A DNA stretch of 7,357 nucleotides from Acetobacteraceae bacterium (lineage in GTDB: Bacteria; Pseudomonadota; Alphaproteobacteria; Acetobacterales; Acetobacteraceae). Location: positions 1 through 7,357 of the forward strand of contig JASHVY010000487.1 of NCBI GenBank assembly GCA_030044345.1, written 5' to 3'. Both the position numbers and the translations under genes were made by a program. The notes beneath the pieces are model-generated. The model was not told where the DNA came from. It saw only the letters and a list, made by a program, of their open reading frames with translations, and searched no databases. Of this stretch, positions 6,970 to 7,357 are shown in pieces (positions within the stretch are counted from its first letter, which is position 1; every line of letters begins with the position of its first letter).

Positions 6970-6973
6970 ACCA

Positions 6974-7357
6974 ATGGACGAGCTGCCGATGATCGACCCG
7001 CACCATCATCTCTGGGACCTCGAGCGCTTCGCTTATCCCTGGCTCACCTCCCGGCCGCGCCCGCCGAGCGTCGCCGGCGATGTTGGCCCGATCGCCCGCT
7101 CCTATCACCTCGACGACTATCTGGCCGATGCCGCTGGCCACAATCTCGTCAAGTCGGTGCATGTCGATGCCGGCTTCGACCCCGCCAACCCGGTCGAGGA
7201 GACGCGCTGGCTGCAATCGATCGCCGATCGCCGAGGCTTCCCGCACGGGATCGTGGCGCGGGCCGAGCTGCACAGGCCCGATGTGGAGGCGATCCTGGCC
7301 GGCCACGCCGCCTTTGCCAATATGCGTGGCATCCGCCATATCGTGAACTGGCACCGC
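6974..7357 (+). CDS. Amidohydrolase-2 family metal-dependent hydrolase (COG3618-like), 3' partial
   Basis: N-terminal 128 residues of a TIM-barrel hydrolase whose frame is open to the window end; the full family length is about 280-300 residues. The N-terminus MIDPHHHLWDLERFAYPWL carries the metal-ligand HxH motif (His10 and His12) on the first barrel strand. Next come LDDYLADAAGHNLVKSVHVDAG and a segment around NPVEETRWLQ, and near the edge FANMRGIRHIVNWH, all characteristic of the Amidohydro_2 group. Characterised relatives hydrolyse sugar lactones (fucono-, rhamnono-, galactaro-lactones) and aromatic-derived lactones. Lying just downstream of a sugar transporter, a lactonase role in catabolism of the imported compound is plausible but inferred. 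The later catalytic Asp and His residues are outside the window and cannot be checked. Confidence 0.92.
   Translation, partial: MDELPMIDPHHHLWDLERFAYPWLTSRPRPPSVAGDVGPIARSYHLDDYLADAAGHNLVKSVHVDAGFDPANPVEETRWLQSIADRRGFPHGIVARAELHRPDVEAILAGHAAFANMRGIRHIVNWHR

Noticed and set aside
1..7357. CRISPR arrays, insertion sequences, phage or toxin-antitoxin genes
   Set aside because: No repeat-spacer pattern, transposase, terminal inverted repeats or small paired genes were seen on either strand.

Overview
The window is GC-rich, densely coding DNA, probably from an alphaproteobacterium. A rhizobial-type (Hyphomicrobiales) host is the best guess, based on base composition, codon choice and gene content: CUT2 sugar ABC operons with FCD-type GntR regulators are abundant there. 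No marker gene proves the taxon. All real genes lie on the + strand.

Layout. (1) Bases 1-1202 hold the 3' four-fifths of a duplicated-domain sugar ABC ATPase. Its N-terminal Walker A lies before the window, and no permease follows it. (2) Bases 1203-1660 are non-coding. Most of this stretch is unremarkable, but the last 100 bases contain a consensus-like promoter with a perfect 16-bp palindrome between the -35 and -10 boxes, then a 17-bp-period tandem repeat in the leader. (3) From 1661 a complete transport operon runs: GntR/FCD regulator, periplasmic sugar-binding protein, second duplicated ATPase, permease 1, permease 2. The last three genes overlap (17 nt, then 1 nt), which implies translational coupling. 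(4) At 6974, 47 nt after permease 2 and behind a good ribosome binding site, an amidohydrolase-2 (COG3618-like, sugar-lactonase-type) gene begins and runs off the window end.

How the parts fit. The binding protein should capture a sugar or sugar derivative in the periplasm. The two permeases form the channel and the ATPase drives uptake. The GntR protein probably senses the ligand or a metabolite and represses from the palindrome in its own promoter. The amidohydrolase is a plausible first intracellular enzyme, perhaps opening a lactone. The substrate cannot be named from this sequence.

I see no clearly new biological system here. The points most worth a second look are the operator architecture, the same non-canonical nucleotide-site motifs in both neighbouring ATPases, the apparently permease-less end of the first transporter, and the transporter-amidohydrolase pairing.
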